From Lewinellaceae bacterium (lineage in GTDB: Bacteria; Bacteroidota; Bacteroidia; Chitinophagales; Saprospiraceae): 64,000 nucleotides of DNA. Of this stretch, positions 53,947 to 63,400 are shown piece after piece (the stretch's first letter is position 1; the number at the start of each line of letters is the position of its first letter). The notes beneath the pieces are model-generated. The model saw only the letters and a program-made list of their open reading frames with translations, had not been told where the DNA came from and did not search any database. The stretch spans positions 1 through 64,000 of the forward strand of contig JACJYE010000003.1 of assembly GCA_020636255.1 (NCBI GenBank), in the 5' to 3' direction. The position numbers were made by a program, and so were the translations under genes.

Positions 53947-53961
53947 CAAAATTGCAACGAC

Positions 53962-55017
53962 CTACAACCCTATCTGTCCGGCGGCCCATCTACCGGAGAA
54001 CACCGCGCCGTCCATATAACCGCCGAATTCCGGTGAGGTTTCCGCCCCGGCCAAAAAGAAACGCCCATCCATCACAGGCTTGGCAAAAAGAGGATGGCCG
54101 TTGTTTTGATGGGGTAATACATAGCTGTCATAAGCAGCATGGGTAAACGGGTCCTGGGGCCATATTTTTTCTTCGTAAGCAAGAAAATCGGAAGCTTCTG
54201 CCCCCAGCAACCTGTCCATCTGCCGCGTGAGCAGCCTCAGGCGTTCTTCTTGTCGGAAGGCAGCCAGCTCACCGGCAAGGAACCCTTTTAACGCAAAGGC
54301 GCTGCCTTCCGCATCCGTATGGTCGTATACCTCCGTCGCCGGCCCCGACTGGCTGAATATTGTGCCGGAGTAGCCTTTATTCCGCCAGAAAGGGTTGTGG
54401 TATTCCAGGGCAAATTTCACGGACTCGCTCATCCAGGTATGGGTGCTGGCCATTACCTGCGCCAGAGCTTCCGGCAGAGCAGGCTCGAAACGCACGGATT
54501 GTAGAAGTAAACGAGGAGGAAGGGTGGAAATGACCGCCTGGCAAGTATACACCTGGCCGTCCTGGCTTGTCAGGAGCACCCCCTCCCCTTCCAGCCGGAC
54601 AGACCGGACTGTCGTGTTTAACCGGATATGCTGCATGCCTATTGCCACAGCCAGTGCATCGAGAAGGGCTTTTGAGCCTCCCACCACCCGATGGTAGGGC
54701 TCGTCGTTGGGCGGTACTTCAAATTTCTGGGGTGGTGCGAAAGACATCGTTTCCATAAGCGCGACGCCTTCGCCATACTGGTTAAAATACGGCACATTCA
54801 GCTCAGCGAGCAAGCTCAGCAAATGCAGGTGCTTACTACCGAACCAGGTGGCCCCCATCTCGATCGGCGTACCCCGCCCGGCGCCCGATACCGTATGGAT
54901 ACGCCCCCCCAAGCGAGATCGCGCTTCCAGGATAAGAAATGGCGACCCTCTCTTCTTTAGCTCGTAAGCGGCCGTCAGGCCGCTAAGGCCGGCGCCGAGG
55001 ATGATAGTGAGGCCCAT
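53962..55017 (-). CDS. FAD-dependent amine oxidase-like oxidoreductase
   Basis: The start at 55017 (MGLTIILGAGLSGLTAAYEL) places the Rossmann dinucleotide motif GAGLSGLTAAYEL right at the N-terminus, as usual; the frame extends ten residues further upstream without support. The 351-residue protein continues with LEARSRLGGRIHT (the GG-R doublet of flavin amine oxidases) and IEMGATWFG, and ends with FFLAGAETSPEFGGYMDGAV-FSG, the C-terminal FAD contact. It is somewhat short for a monoamine oxidase, and the substrate (amine, or a protoporphyrinogen- or phytoene-like compound) is not predictable. No signal peptide is seen. It converges with the adhesin gene; the MITE lies between them. Confidence 0.87.
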   Translation of the reverse strand: MGLTIILGAGLSGLTAAYELKKRGSPFLILEARSRLGGRIHTVSGAGRGTPIEMGATWFGSKHLHLLSLLAELNVPYFNQYGEGVALMETMSFAPPQKFEVPPNDEPYHRVVGGSKALLDALAVAIGMQHIRLNTTVRSVRLEGEGVLLTSQDGQVYTCQAVISTLPPRLLLQSVRFEPALPEALAQVMASTHTWMSESVKFALEYHNPFWRNKGYSGTIFSQSGPATEVYDHTDAEGSAFALKGFLAGELAAFRQEERLRLLTRQMDRLLGAEASDFLAYEEKIWPQDPFTHAAYDSYVLPHQNNGHPLFAKPVMDGRFFLAGAETSPEFGGYMDGAVFSGRWAAGQIGL

Positions 55018-55175
55018 AGTGGTCTTTGTTTGGCGACAAGCAGGCAAAAAAATGCTTGTACGAATATTTCAACACGGAGAATGCTTTTGAGTTGACGAGC
55101 CGGTCAATAAAATAGCTTCTACGGCCTTAACATTTTTCCAGGCTTTTAACTAAGTTTAAAGCCGAATGAAAAAAA

Positions 55176-58157
55176 ATGAACGGCCCCATAACATTAGCCT
55201 TAGCTCTTGTCCTAACCTCTTCAGCCCTGGCCCAGCGCCCTTCCTATCGCCAATATACTGTACACGAAGGGCTGGCTCAGCAACAGGTCACCTGTCTATT
55301 CCAGGATAGCCGCGGATATATCTGGGCCGGCACCAAGCTCGGGCTGAGCAAATTTGACGGAGAGCAGTTTGAAAACTTCACCGAAAAAGACGGCTTGCCT
55401 CACCGGGCTATCTGGGATATAAAAGAAGACGGCCGGGGTGCTATCTGGGTATATACCGTTGGAGGGCTGGCCCGCTACGACGGGGCCGAGTGGATAAATT
55501 TCCCCTATAACCTTGTTTCCGGCGGAACCATGATCGTTTTTCCGAATGGCCGTATACTGCTTCGTGGAGAAGGCCACAAGCTTATGGTATTCAGGGATGG
55601 TGTTTATTCGGAAGTAACAGATAGCCAGGGCGCAACGATCATTACGTATTCCATGTGTTATGACTATACACAGCAAAAAGCCTTGCTGTCCAGCAAGCAA
55701 TTCCAATTGTGGGAATACAGCCATGGAGAAGCCCGGCCGCTGGCCACCGATTCAGGAACCGTTCAGGGGCTGCTCACCATCGGAGATCACTGTGGTTATA
55801 CGGCCTTCAATGAGAAAAAGAACCTTTTTCACATAATCGACCTCCAAGGCTCCGATACGATCTTTTCTTTTCAGGGGAAGCAAAACCCGCGACAGGGTTT
55901 CATTCCCTTTTTCTCCGGCAGAAGGGGCATTTATTTTTTCTATGACCAGCAGGTTTACCAAAAGCGCACAAGCGACTCCATTGCCCGGCCGCTGGCCATC
56001 ACCAACATGCCAACCACACTTTTGGAAGATGCAGAAGGGCAGATCTGGGCCGGCACAGAATTCGGCTTGTTACAATATTTCCCCGACGGCTTCCAATATT
56101 ATTCAGAGGAGGAAACGCCCAACCCCTGGGGCATTTTAGAAGACAGTTCAGGCGCCTACTGGAGCCCGCAGTATCGCTTCGGGCTGTACCGGTTCAAGGA
56201 TGGTGAAACGCCCAGGAAGGTTCCCGTGGCCATTGGAGGGGAGGAAATCACCAGTTTTTACTTTCGGCCCAGCAAAGATAAACGAGGAAACCTGTATTTC
56301 CCTCACAGCCAGGGGCTGGTCAAATATGATGGCCGAACATTCGCCCCGGCCCTTTCCCTTGATGAATACACCCGGGAGGGGCAGCCTAGCGCCATACTCG
56401 CCTCTTATTACGACCAGTCCGATGATGCCGTTCTGGCCTGCGCTTTCGGCAAAACCATACTGATCCGGCCTGATGGGGAGAAAGTTTTTCTCGAAAATAA
56501 AGCTGGCAGCCACCAGAGCGCTTACGTGATATGCGCTATCAGGGACAAACACGACAATTACTGGTTCGGTTCTTTTAATGGGTTGAGCCGGTACCACATT
56601 CCCAGCAGACAGATGCATTATTACCTGCCGGAAGAAGGGAAACTACCTGCCAAAGGTGTGCTCAGCCTGGCAATAGATGGCAAAGGGGCCCTCTGGCTCG
56701 GTGGGCTGAACGGCCTGTACCACTTCGATTACCAGGCCGATACCGTGGTCCCGGTTGACACAGCCATTTTCAGCAGCATCGTTTTCAGCCTCAATACGGT
56801 TGACAGCAGCCTGCTACTGGTGGCGGAAATGGCGGATGTCAAAGCAATGGATCTGTCAGCTTTTTACGAAACGGGTGAGCTAAAGGTAAAAAACTACAAC
56901 CACCGAAACGGCTTCATGGGTATCGAACCCAACCAAAACTGCGCCTACATCGACTCCAGGAACCGCTACTGGCTGCCATCTTCCAACGGCCTTTATTACA
57001 TCCCTGTTTCGGATATTAAGATGGATGCCTTTCCCAGCCGGGTGCGGGTCACGGAGCTGAACGGCAGGAAGGTGCGCTTCCAGGAACAGGACGGAGCTAT
57101 AGCCCTGCCCCGTGGTATTAATCAGGTGCAGCTGAATTTCGAATCCATTGGTTTTGCGCATCCGGTGCGCACCCAGTATTCCTACCGCCTGCTAGGGCGA
57201 TTGCAAAGCTGGAGCCCCTGGCAGACAAGCCGCAGTGCTTTTTTCGCCAACCTGCCATCGGGGGAATATACTTTCGAAGTTCGTTCGCGCCATCCGGCCG
57301 CTATAGAAGAGGAAAAACATTATCAGGTGGGCAGGCTGCAATTCCAGGTAGCGCTGCCGTTCTATCAGGAACCCCATTTTTACAAATGGAGTGCCGTTGT
57401 TACGGCAGTACTGCTAACCCTCGCGATGGTTTTTCTATACCTGGTTGTTCGCTATTTCCGGCGCGACCGGGAAAACCAGGCCACCATCCGCGAAAAAGAA
57501 GACATGATCAAATACTACCAGGTGCAGACCCTGCAGGCCCAGTTGAATCCCCACTTTCTGAACAACGCCCTGGCAGCCATCCAGAACTATCTGAGGCAGG
57601 AAGACCGCGACGCCGCCATCAACCAGTTATTACGACTGGCCGCTATGATGCGCAATTTCATGGAATCCAGCATTCACGCCGATATCGGAAATATCGTTGA
57701 AAGCAACAGTGAGATCCCCTTGGAAAAAGAGATCGAGCTCTTGAAGTACTATATCGAACTAATGCAGATCCAATATCCCCATGAATTCGAATACGAGATC
57801 AATATAGGCCAGGGTATGGAACCTTCACTGGCCTATATTCCCCCGCTGATTATTCAACCTTTTGTAGAAAATGCCATAGAACACGGCCTGCGGCACAGAA
57901 TGGGCAAAGGAAGATTATGGCTATCCTTCTCCCAGGAGAATGGCCGATTACTCTGTTGTATTGAGGATGATGGCATCGGCAGAAAAGCGGCAGCCGCCAT
58001 GCAGCGGCAGTCGGATCGCATGTACCAGTCGCGCGGCACCCGGCTCGTACTCGAACGCGTTGCCCTGTTGAAAAGCCTGGGACAGCCGGTAGAGATCGGC
58101 ATTACTGACCGGGAAGGCGGTGGAACCCGGGTAGCGATCAGATTTGAAATGAGATAA
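55176..58157 (+). CDS. Reg_prop/Y_Y_Y sensor histidine kinase (LytS-type kinase domain)
   Basis: The 993-residue protein has a signal peptide (MNGPITLALALVLTSSALAQ). A long periplasmic beta-propeller of two-component regulator propeller repeats follows (GLAQQQVTCLFQDSRGYIWA, GTKLGLSKFDG and similar), then a Y_Y_Y domain (about 650-730). One transmembrane helix (about 739-760) leads to a His_kinase domain with QLNPHFLNNALAAIQNY, where His793 is the phosphoacceptor. The ATPase domain has Asn899 in QPFVENAIEHGL and DDGIGRK. It senses an extracellular ligand, in many Bacteroidota a glycan fragment, and phosphorylates the LytTR regulator encoded 12 bases downstream. The ligand is not deducible. 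All catalytic residues are present. Confidence 0.93.
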   Translation: MNGPITLALALVLTSSALAQRPSYRQYTVHEGLAQQQVTCLFQDSRGYIWAGTKLGLSKFDGEQFENFTEKDGLPHRAIWDIKEDGRGAIWVYTVGGLARYDGAEWINFPYNLVSGGTMIVFPNGRILLRGEGHKLMVFRDGVYSEVTDSQGATIITYSMCYDYTQQKALLSSKQFQLWEYSHGEARPLATDSGTVQGLLTIGDHCGYTAFNEKKNLFHIIDLQGSDTIFSFQGKQNPRQGFIPFFSGRRGIYFFYDQQVYQKRTSDSIARPLAITNMPTTLLEDAEGQIWAGTEFGLLQYFPDGFQYYSEEETPNPWGILEDSSGAYWSPQYRFGLYRFKDGETPRKVPVAIGGEEITSFYFRPSKDKRGNLYFPHSQGLVKYDGRTFAPALSLDEYTREGQPSAILASYYDQSDDAVLACAFGKTILIRPDGEKVFLENKAGSHQSAYVICAIRDKHDNYWFGSFNGLSRYHIPSRQMHYYLPEEGKLPAKGVLSLAIDGKGALWLGGLNGLYHFDYQADTVVPVDTAIFSSIVFSLNTVDSSLLLVAEMADVKAMDLSAFYETGELKVKNYNHRNGFMGIEPNQNCAYIDSRNRYWLPSSNGLYYIPVSDIKMDAFPSRVRVTELNGRKVRFQEQDGAIALPRGINQVQLNFESIGFAHPVRTQYSYRLLGRLQSWSPWQTSRSAFFANLPSGEYTFEVRSRHPAAIEEEKHYQVGRLQFQVALPFYQEPHFYKWSAVVTAVLLTLAMVFLYLVVRYFRRDRENQATIREKEDMIKYYQVQTLQAQLNPHFLNNALAAIQNYLRQEDRDAAINQLLRLAAMMRNFMESSIHADIGNIVESNSEIPLEKEIELLKYYIELMQIQYPHEFEYEINIGQGMEPSLAYIPPLIIQPFVENAIEHGLRHRMGKGRLWLSFSQENGRLLCCIEDDGIGRKAAAAMQRQSDRMYQSRGTRLVLERVALLKSLGQPVEIGITDREGGGTRVAIRFEMR

Positions 58158-58169
58158 AAACCATAAAGC

Positions 58170-59000
58170 ATGCGTGCAGTTATCATCGAAGACAGCCCTA
58201 ATGTGGTAGAACTGCTTACCGGCTACCTCCGGGCGCAAAGCCCGGAGGTGGAACTGGCCGGCGTAGCCGACAGCCTGGAAACGGCCGAAGCCCTTGTGCT
58301 GCAGGAAGAACCCGGCCTGCTGTTTTTAGACATACAGATCAAACGCGGCACGGCGTTTGACCTGCTGCACCGGCTAAGGGAAGCCGGCAAGCTGCAGGCG
58401 CAACTGGTCTTTATCACCGGCCACGGCAGCAAGGAGAACGCCGTCAGAGCACTGCAATATTCCGCACTCGATTTCATAGAAAAGCCCATCGACCCTGCCC
58501 GGCTAAGGGAAGCAGTTAGCCGGGCACTGGCCAGAGAGCAGGACAAAAGCCAGTTGGTGGAGCAGGTGAGTATCCTCTTCGATAACCTCCGGCAACCCTG
58601 CCCTACCAACGGGACGTTAGCCGTGCCCATGGCCCGCGGCGCCATTGAAGTGGCCTGCATTGAAGACATCAGCTGGATAGAATCGGACGGGCAAGTCTGT
58701 CATCTGCATCTACAGGACGGACAAAAGCTGACAGCGATGCGCAATATCGGCCATTTCCGAAATATTCTCGTTCCGGACTACTCCTTCTTTCCCGTCAGCC
58801 AAAGCAATATTGTCAATGTCAAATACGTCAGGCGCTTCGAGCCGGCCCAACTGCTCATCATCATGCGCGATGGCACTCAACTGGAAACCTCCCGGCGCGG
58901 GGGGGCCGACTTCCGAAAATACCTGCTGAGCCAGAGCCCCTCAACGGAAAAGCAGAAAAACACTGTGGTGGAGTGGTTCCGGCGCATTTTTCGGGCTTAG
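58170..59000 (+). CDS. LytTR family response regulator
   Basis: The 276-residue protein has a receiver domain (1-120) with acidic residues E7 and D8, phosphoacceptor D54 in LLFLDIQ, T83 and K105 in FIEKP. A LytTR DNA-binding domain follows (about 150-255; IEVACIEDISWIESDGQVCHL, FFPVSQSNIVNVKYV). It should be phosphorylated by the kinase encoded just upstream and bind direct-repeat promoter sites. The genes are 12 bases apart and surely co-transcribed. The TAG stop codon is part of a dispersed palindromic repeat that begins at the gene end, so the repeat may have set the present C-terminus. Targets are unknown; the secreted protein genes downstream are candidates by position. Confidence 0.93.
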   Translation: MRAVIIEDSPNVVELLTGYLRAQSPEVELAGVADSLETAEALVLQEEPGLLFLDIQIKRGTAFDLLHRLREAGKLQAQLVFITGHGSKENAVRALQYSALDFIEKPIDPARLREAVSRALAREQDKSQLVEQVSILFDNLRQPCPTNGTLAVPMARGAIEVACIEDISWIESDGQVCHLHLQDGQKLTAMRNIGHFRNILVPDYSFFPVSQSNIVNVKYVRRFEPAQLLIIMRDGTQLETSRRGGADFRKYLLSQSPSTEKQKNTVVEWFRRIFRA

Positions 59001-59051
59001 AGCTTGTTGGGAGGCCGCTTTTGATAGCGAAAAGCGGCTTCCCAACAAGCT
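59001..59051. repeat. Dispersed palindromic repeat, copy 3
   Basis: AGCTTGTTGGGAGGCCGCTTTT and its near-complement at 59030-59051 form a hairpin with a short loop. The shared TTAGAGCTTGTT left edge begins at 58997 and includes the stop codon of the LytTR gene. Relative to copy 1, GTTTGG has become GTTGGG and the other arm has the matching CCCAAC, a compensated change. Confidence 0.75.
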
Positions 59052-59338
59052 AGCCCAAAACCGGATTTTGCCCTGAAAAACCGGTTTTTTGCGCATTAAC
59101 CCGAATCTTTTTTCTACTTGAGTGTCGGGGAAACATTCTCTATTTTAGCCTTTGAAAAGCTATGAGCGCCTTGCAAAAGGTATCTTAGAAAACGCCCTGT
59201 CTGATCCCACAAACTGACGAAAACAACTCATATCCCAGTCGCGCCTAGCAGCAGCCTTACTACGAAATAAGCACTTCCCGCCCATCCGGCAGGTGGAAGC
59301 CTTATTGTAAAAGCATATTACTAACTAATTGTATAATC
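59052..59338 (+). other. Intergenic region between the two-component genes and the beta-helix-like gene
   Basis: No gene is seen. AAAACCGG at 59057-59064 and CCGGTTTTTT at 59081-59090 can form an 8-base stem with a 16-base loop and a T-run, a weak candidate terminator for the kinase-regulator transcript. The remaining sequence should contain the promoter of the 59339 gene; no exact TAnnTTTG box was found. Confidence 0.45.
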
Positions 59339-60475
59339 ATGAAATTCAAAGTACGGCCCATTCCCAAAGCATTGCCCTTTTTCCTGTCCCTGCTGCTCAC
59401 CAGCCTGGCCGCCCAGGCCCAAACCACCCATTGGGTCAGCAACCGGCAGGATGGCATTCCTGTAGACTTTACCAGCCTGCAGGCCGCTATCAATGCAGCC
59501 AGCGCAGGAGATATTCTGATGGTTTATCCCAGCCAGATATCCTATGGAAACATTACGCTGAACAAACCTCTGGAGATCATAGGACTGGGTTTCCAGCCGG
59601 ATATTAACACCCAGCCCACGCTGGAAATCGCGACGGAAGGGTTCGGCACTATACTTTCAGGCATCACCGTACAGGCCGGGGCAGACGGTGGCAGCTTAAG
59701 CAGCATGGATGTCCCGACGGTTAGCATCAGTGGCGTGGCTGGTTTTACGGTTGAACGCTGTAGGGTGAGGCAACTCAGCGCCTCCGCTTCCGCTAATCTT
59801 TCGGTGTCCGGAAGTTATTTCACCAGCATTACTTTTAATAACGGCTGCGCAGGAGGATGCTATAACCTGAAGCTGACACAGGTGGCCGGCGCCATGATCG
59901 AAAACAACATTTTCGACTTTTATAACCAATATACCCAGGAAGGCCCGCAAGGCCTGTTCGGCGACAATATTTCCATTTCCAGCGATTGCAGCGCCATCAT
60001 CATCCAGCACAACATTTTTCAGGACTTCGTAAACACCTATAATTCGGAGGTGCTCAACAATGTATTCCTCGCCGGCTCCAATTGCAATGATTTCAATGGC
60101 TTCCTGGGCAATTGCAGCGGCACCTCCAATGCTAACGTCGTCGGCAGCAATAACAGCGTGCACGACAACGTATTCGTCGCAGGCGTATCCGCACTGTACC
60201 CCGGCAATACTACAGACGTTGGGGCATCCGCCATCTTCGTAGGTTACCCCAACGCCAACGGCCATTCTTTTGACCTGCGCTTTCAGCTTGCTCCCGGTTC
60301 CCCTGCCGCAGGCGCCGGTATGAGCGGGGTAGATTGCGGCGTATTCGGCGGCCCACGCCCCTACAAAGCCTCCGGCATCTACAACAGGCCCCTGATCTAT
60401 GAGCTGGACGCCGGACAGGAAGGACAACAGGGTGGAAACCTGAATGTGACGATTAAGGTTAGGAGTGAAAATTGA
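59339..60475 (+). CDS. Secreted right-handed beta-helix-like protein, function unknown
   Basis: The 378-residue protein has a signal peptide (MKFKVRPIPKALPFFLSLLL, ending LAAQAQ). It then shows the pattern of parallel beta-helix proteins: FTSLQAAINAASAGDILMVY at the start, followed by rungs such as LEIIGLGFQ, ISGVAGFTVERCRV and AMIENNIFDFYNQ. The Asn-rich turns (ENNIF, QHNIF, LNNVF, HDNVF) are typical of pectate-lyase-like or copper-binding NosD-like folds. No catalytic Asp/Arg set of polysaccharide lyases is evident. It ends without a T9SS tail. It lies 6 bases upstream of the large lipase-protease gene, so the two form an operon. Confidence 0.75.
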   Translation: MKFKVRPIPKALPFFLSLLLTSLAAQAQTTHWVSNRQDGIPVDFTSLQAAINAASAGDILMVYPSQISYGNITLNKPLEIIGLGFQPDINTQPTLEIATEGFGTILSGITVQAGADGGSLSSMDVPTVSISGVAGFTVERCRVRQLSASASANLSVSGSYFTSITFNNGCAGGCYNLKLTQVAGAMIENNIFDFYNQYTQEGPQGLFGDNISISSDCSAIIIQHNIFQDFVNTYNSEVLNNVFLAGSNCNDFNGFLGNCSGTSNANVVGSNNSVHDNVFVAGVSALYPGNTTDVGASAIFVGYPNANGHSFDLRFQLAPGSPAAGAGMSGVDCGVFGGPRPYKASGIYNRPLIYELDAGQEGQQGGNLNVTIKVRSEN

Positions 60476-60481
60476 TGCCCC

Positions 60482-63400
60482 ATGAATAAGGTTTATAACT
60501 ATTTACCCTGGGTTCTGTTTCTGAGCCTGGCATTCTCTTCCATTAGCGCTGCCCAGGAGCCGGGCGACTGTGATTGCGTTTACCCGGTCATTTTTGTTCA
60601 CGGGTGGGCCGGAGACGGAGGAAGTTGGTCGGATTTTTATGAAAACCCGGATTTCGAAAAAGTATGGGGAGAAATCCTGCCCGATAATGCGCCCCCTCAG
60701 ATCTACCATGCCGTACTGAATGCTCAGCTATCTACCAATATATGGGGATTGGACAATACTCCGGATGACGATCCGAATACTTCAGCTTTCGAATATGTAA
60801 ATGACGACGTCATTGTTCATGAGCAGTTTGAAAATACTGCGGCACTAGCTCCTGGATGTGCTTATGCCATAAATTTTAAGGCCTTCTGGAATCAGGATCA
60901 GAATGCCCCCCGGGTTGAACTCAATAACTGGAACATCCCCCCCATTCTGGGCTCTGACAGCAATGAATCTTCCGCTTTCAAGCAAGGTTATGCGCTGGGC
61001 CGAATGATCAAATACGTACTTGCGCTGACGGGGAAGGAGAAAGTCATTTTGGTAGCCCATTCCATGGGTGGGCTGGCTGCCAGGGAGTACTTGCAGCGAA
61101 TGGTGAACGGGATTCCCGCCTGGTGGGTTGAACCCGGTGTAGGCGGGCACAAAGTGGCAAAATTATTTACCGTCTCGACGCCCCACCTGGGCAGTGTCAC
61201 TTTCGACTTCCTGGATGGCATCAATACCGAAACCACAGGTTTTGACCTTAGGTCGGAGGCAGTAAGAGACCTAAGGTATTATTACGAAGTAAACGGAATC
61301 CCCTTTTACGAAGGCGCCTATCTTTTTGGCATCGATGAAGCCAACATTCCCGCTGCGGATTACTACAATGCGGATGTCAACTGTAATGCCGTTACCGGCC
61401 AAAGCCCTACGGGCCCTATTCAAAGCCTGAACGCCCGTTCCATCGTGCCGTGGTGGGAAGGCACCACCTATAATGACGCCCTTCCTTTACCGCAGGACGT
61501 GAAATATACCTACTATGTATCGGATAAGATCCCTACTAACGGAGAACCAGGCGATTTTATCGTCGAAGCGGACCGGCAATGGTTATACAGCTCCGGGAAT
61601 GGAAGCACCCAGGATCATCTGGCCGGAAACAGCCTGCCCGAACCATCCAACGGAACACCTTACCAGCTGAGCGACCGGATCACTAGCCCTTACAACAGGA
61701 TACACAGCAATATTATTGACGCAATACAAACATCGGTGATCGAAGATACGGATGTCATCGCCTCCGGACTGGACGAAGGTGATTACCCCTATTTCGCCGG
61801 TAAAGTTGAACCCGGCAACTGGTACAAAGGCCTGCCTCAAAAACGCGCGGGCCGGGTTCCGGCTGACAGCGACTATACCAGCCTGGAAAATAACCTGGTG
61901 GATGGAGATTGGTATAAGGTTGAAATAACCGAGGAAACCCCTGTGCTGGAGCTTGAGATCAGGAAACCCGACAATGCCAGTATCATTACCAGAGTTGACC
62001 TGTACTATGATCAGACACCAGGCCCATTCGCAAATAACAGCGACAATACCCTTGCGGCCACCTCCGGAGTAAACGGCCCGGCAACGATGAAAGTAAGTAC
62101 GGCAGGAGTTCTCTCTTCTGTGTTCCCCGGCACTTATTACTTTAGAATAACTAACGCGCTTTTTAACCTGCCCGCCCCGCTTCAGGCATGGCGGTACCCT
62201 TATCAGTTCAGGGTAAATACCCCTCTGGTATCCGAAGATTGTACCGTTAAAAACCAGCGGTATATCCATGATGCCAGCATTGCGGCAGATTGTGGCCTGG
62301 CGCCCTCCCAATACGAAGACTGTATCCCTCCTTATTCCGGGCAGGCGGGTAAATTGCGCGTCCCGTTGAAATTCCATCTGGGAACCGGTGCAAACGCCCA
62401 ATTCACTCAGAATAACCTGGAAAACCTGATAGCCGCCATAAATCTCTATTATTCCCTGAATCCGGCCGATCTACCCCTGGAGTATTATATCGCAGATATT
62501 GCCGCCATTACGCATCCCGGCCTTGTCGGTAATGATTACCTCTTTAATTACCAGGATGATTGTATCGATGCCTGTGGGGTAACCAGCACTGCCCTTGCCT
62601 TCCAGGAGATTATTGACGCACCGGAAAATGAGAATGTGATCAATATATTTCTGGTTGACGAGATCTATACCTCCGGGTTGGGTGACAATCAGGCCTGTGT
62701 TTGCAATAACAGCCTGGGAATTCACTTTGACGGTATTCAGGCCGTTTGGGCCACCAATAGCGCTATCGCGGGCGCCAAAGGGCCACAGGTGCTGGCACAT
62801 GAACTGGGGCATTACTGGGGCCTTAAACACCCCTTTGACAATACTTTCCCAGGCCCCAATGATTACTGTGCCAACGACGGTATCTCGGATACAGATCCCG
62901 GCCCGCAAGGTTCATCCTGCAACCTGATGGACTACAATGAACTAGGCCTTGCCCCGCCCTTCCAAACCTGTACCATCCTTGAACTTACAGATTGCCAGAA
63001 GGCCAAGATGCTGGATGTTCTGTTCAATTGTGAAACCCATCTGTGCGTAGAACCGGGGCAGCCGCTCATCAAACTGGCCAATGATCAAATTGTAACCAAC
63101 CTTGAGTACAGCCTGTCCGATATTGAAAACGAGAATTTTGACGTTCTCTTTGCCGAACTCTCTTCTACCAATGCCACCAATACCGGCAATTGGGCCTATT
63201 GGTCGCTCGAAAACACCATCTTCGAGTATCAGGGGAGCGAATTGAACCTCAACAGCCTCATCGGTACCGGTATGATCGAGGGGGAAGGGACGTATATCCT
63301 CAGGATCAGAGATCAAAGTATATACAACCCGGATTGCTACAGCGATTGGGTTACCGTTACGATTATCGTCGGATGCAACAACAACGGCATCTGCGACCCC

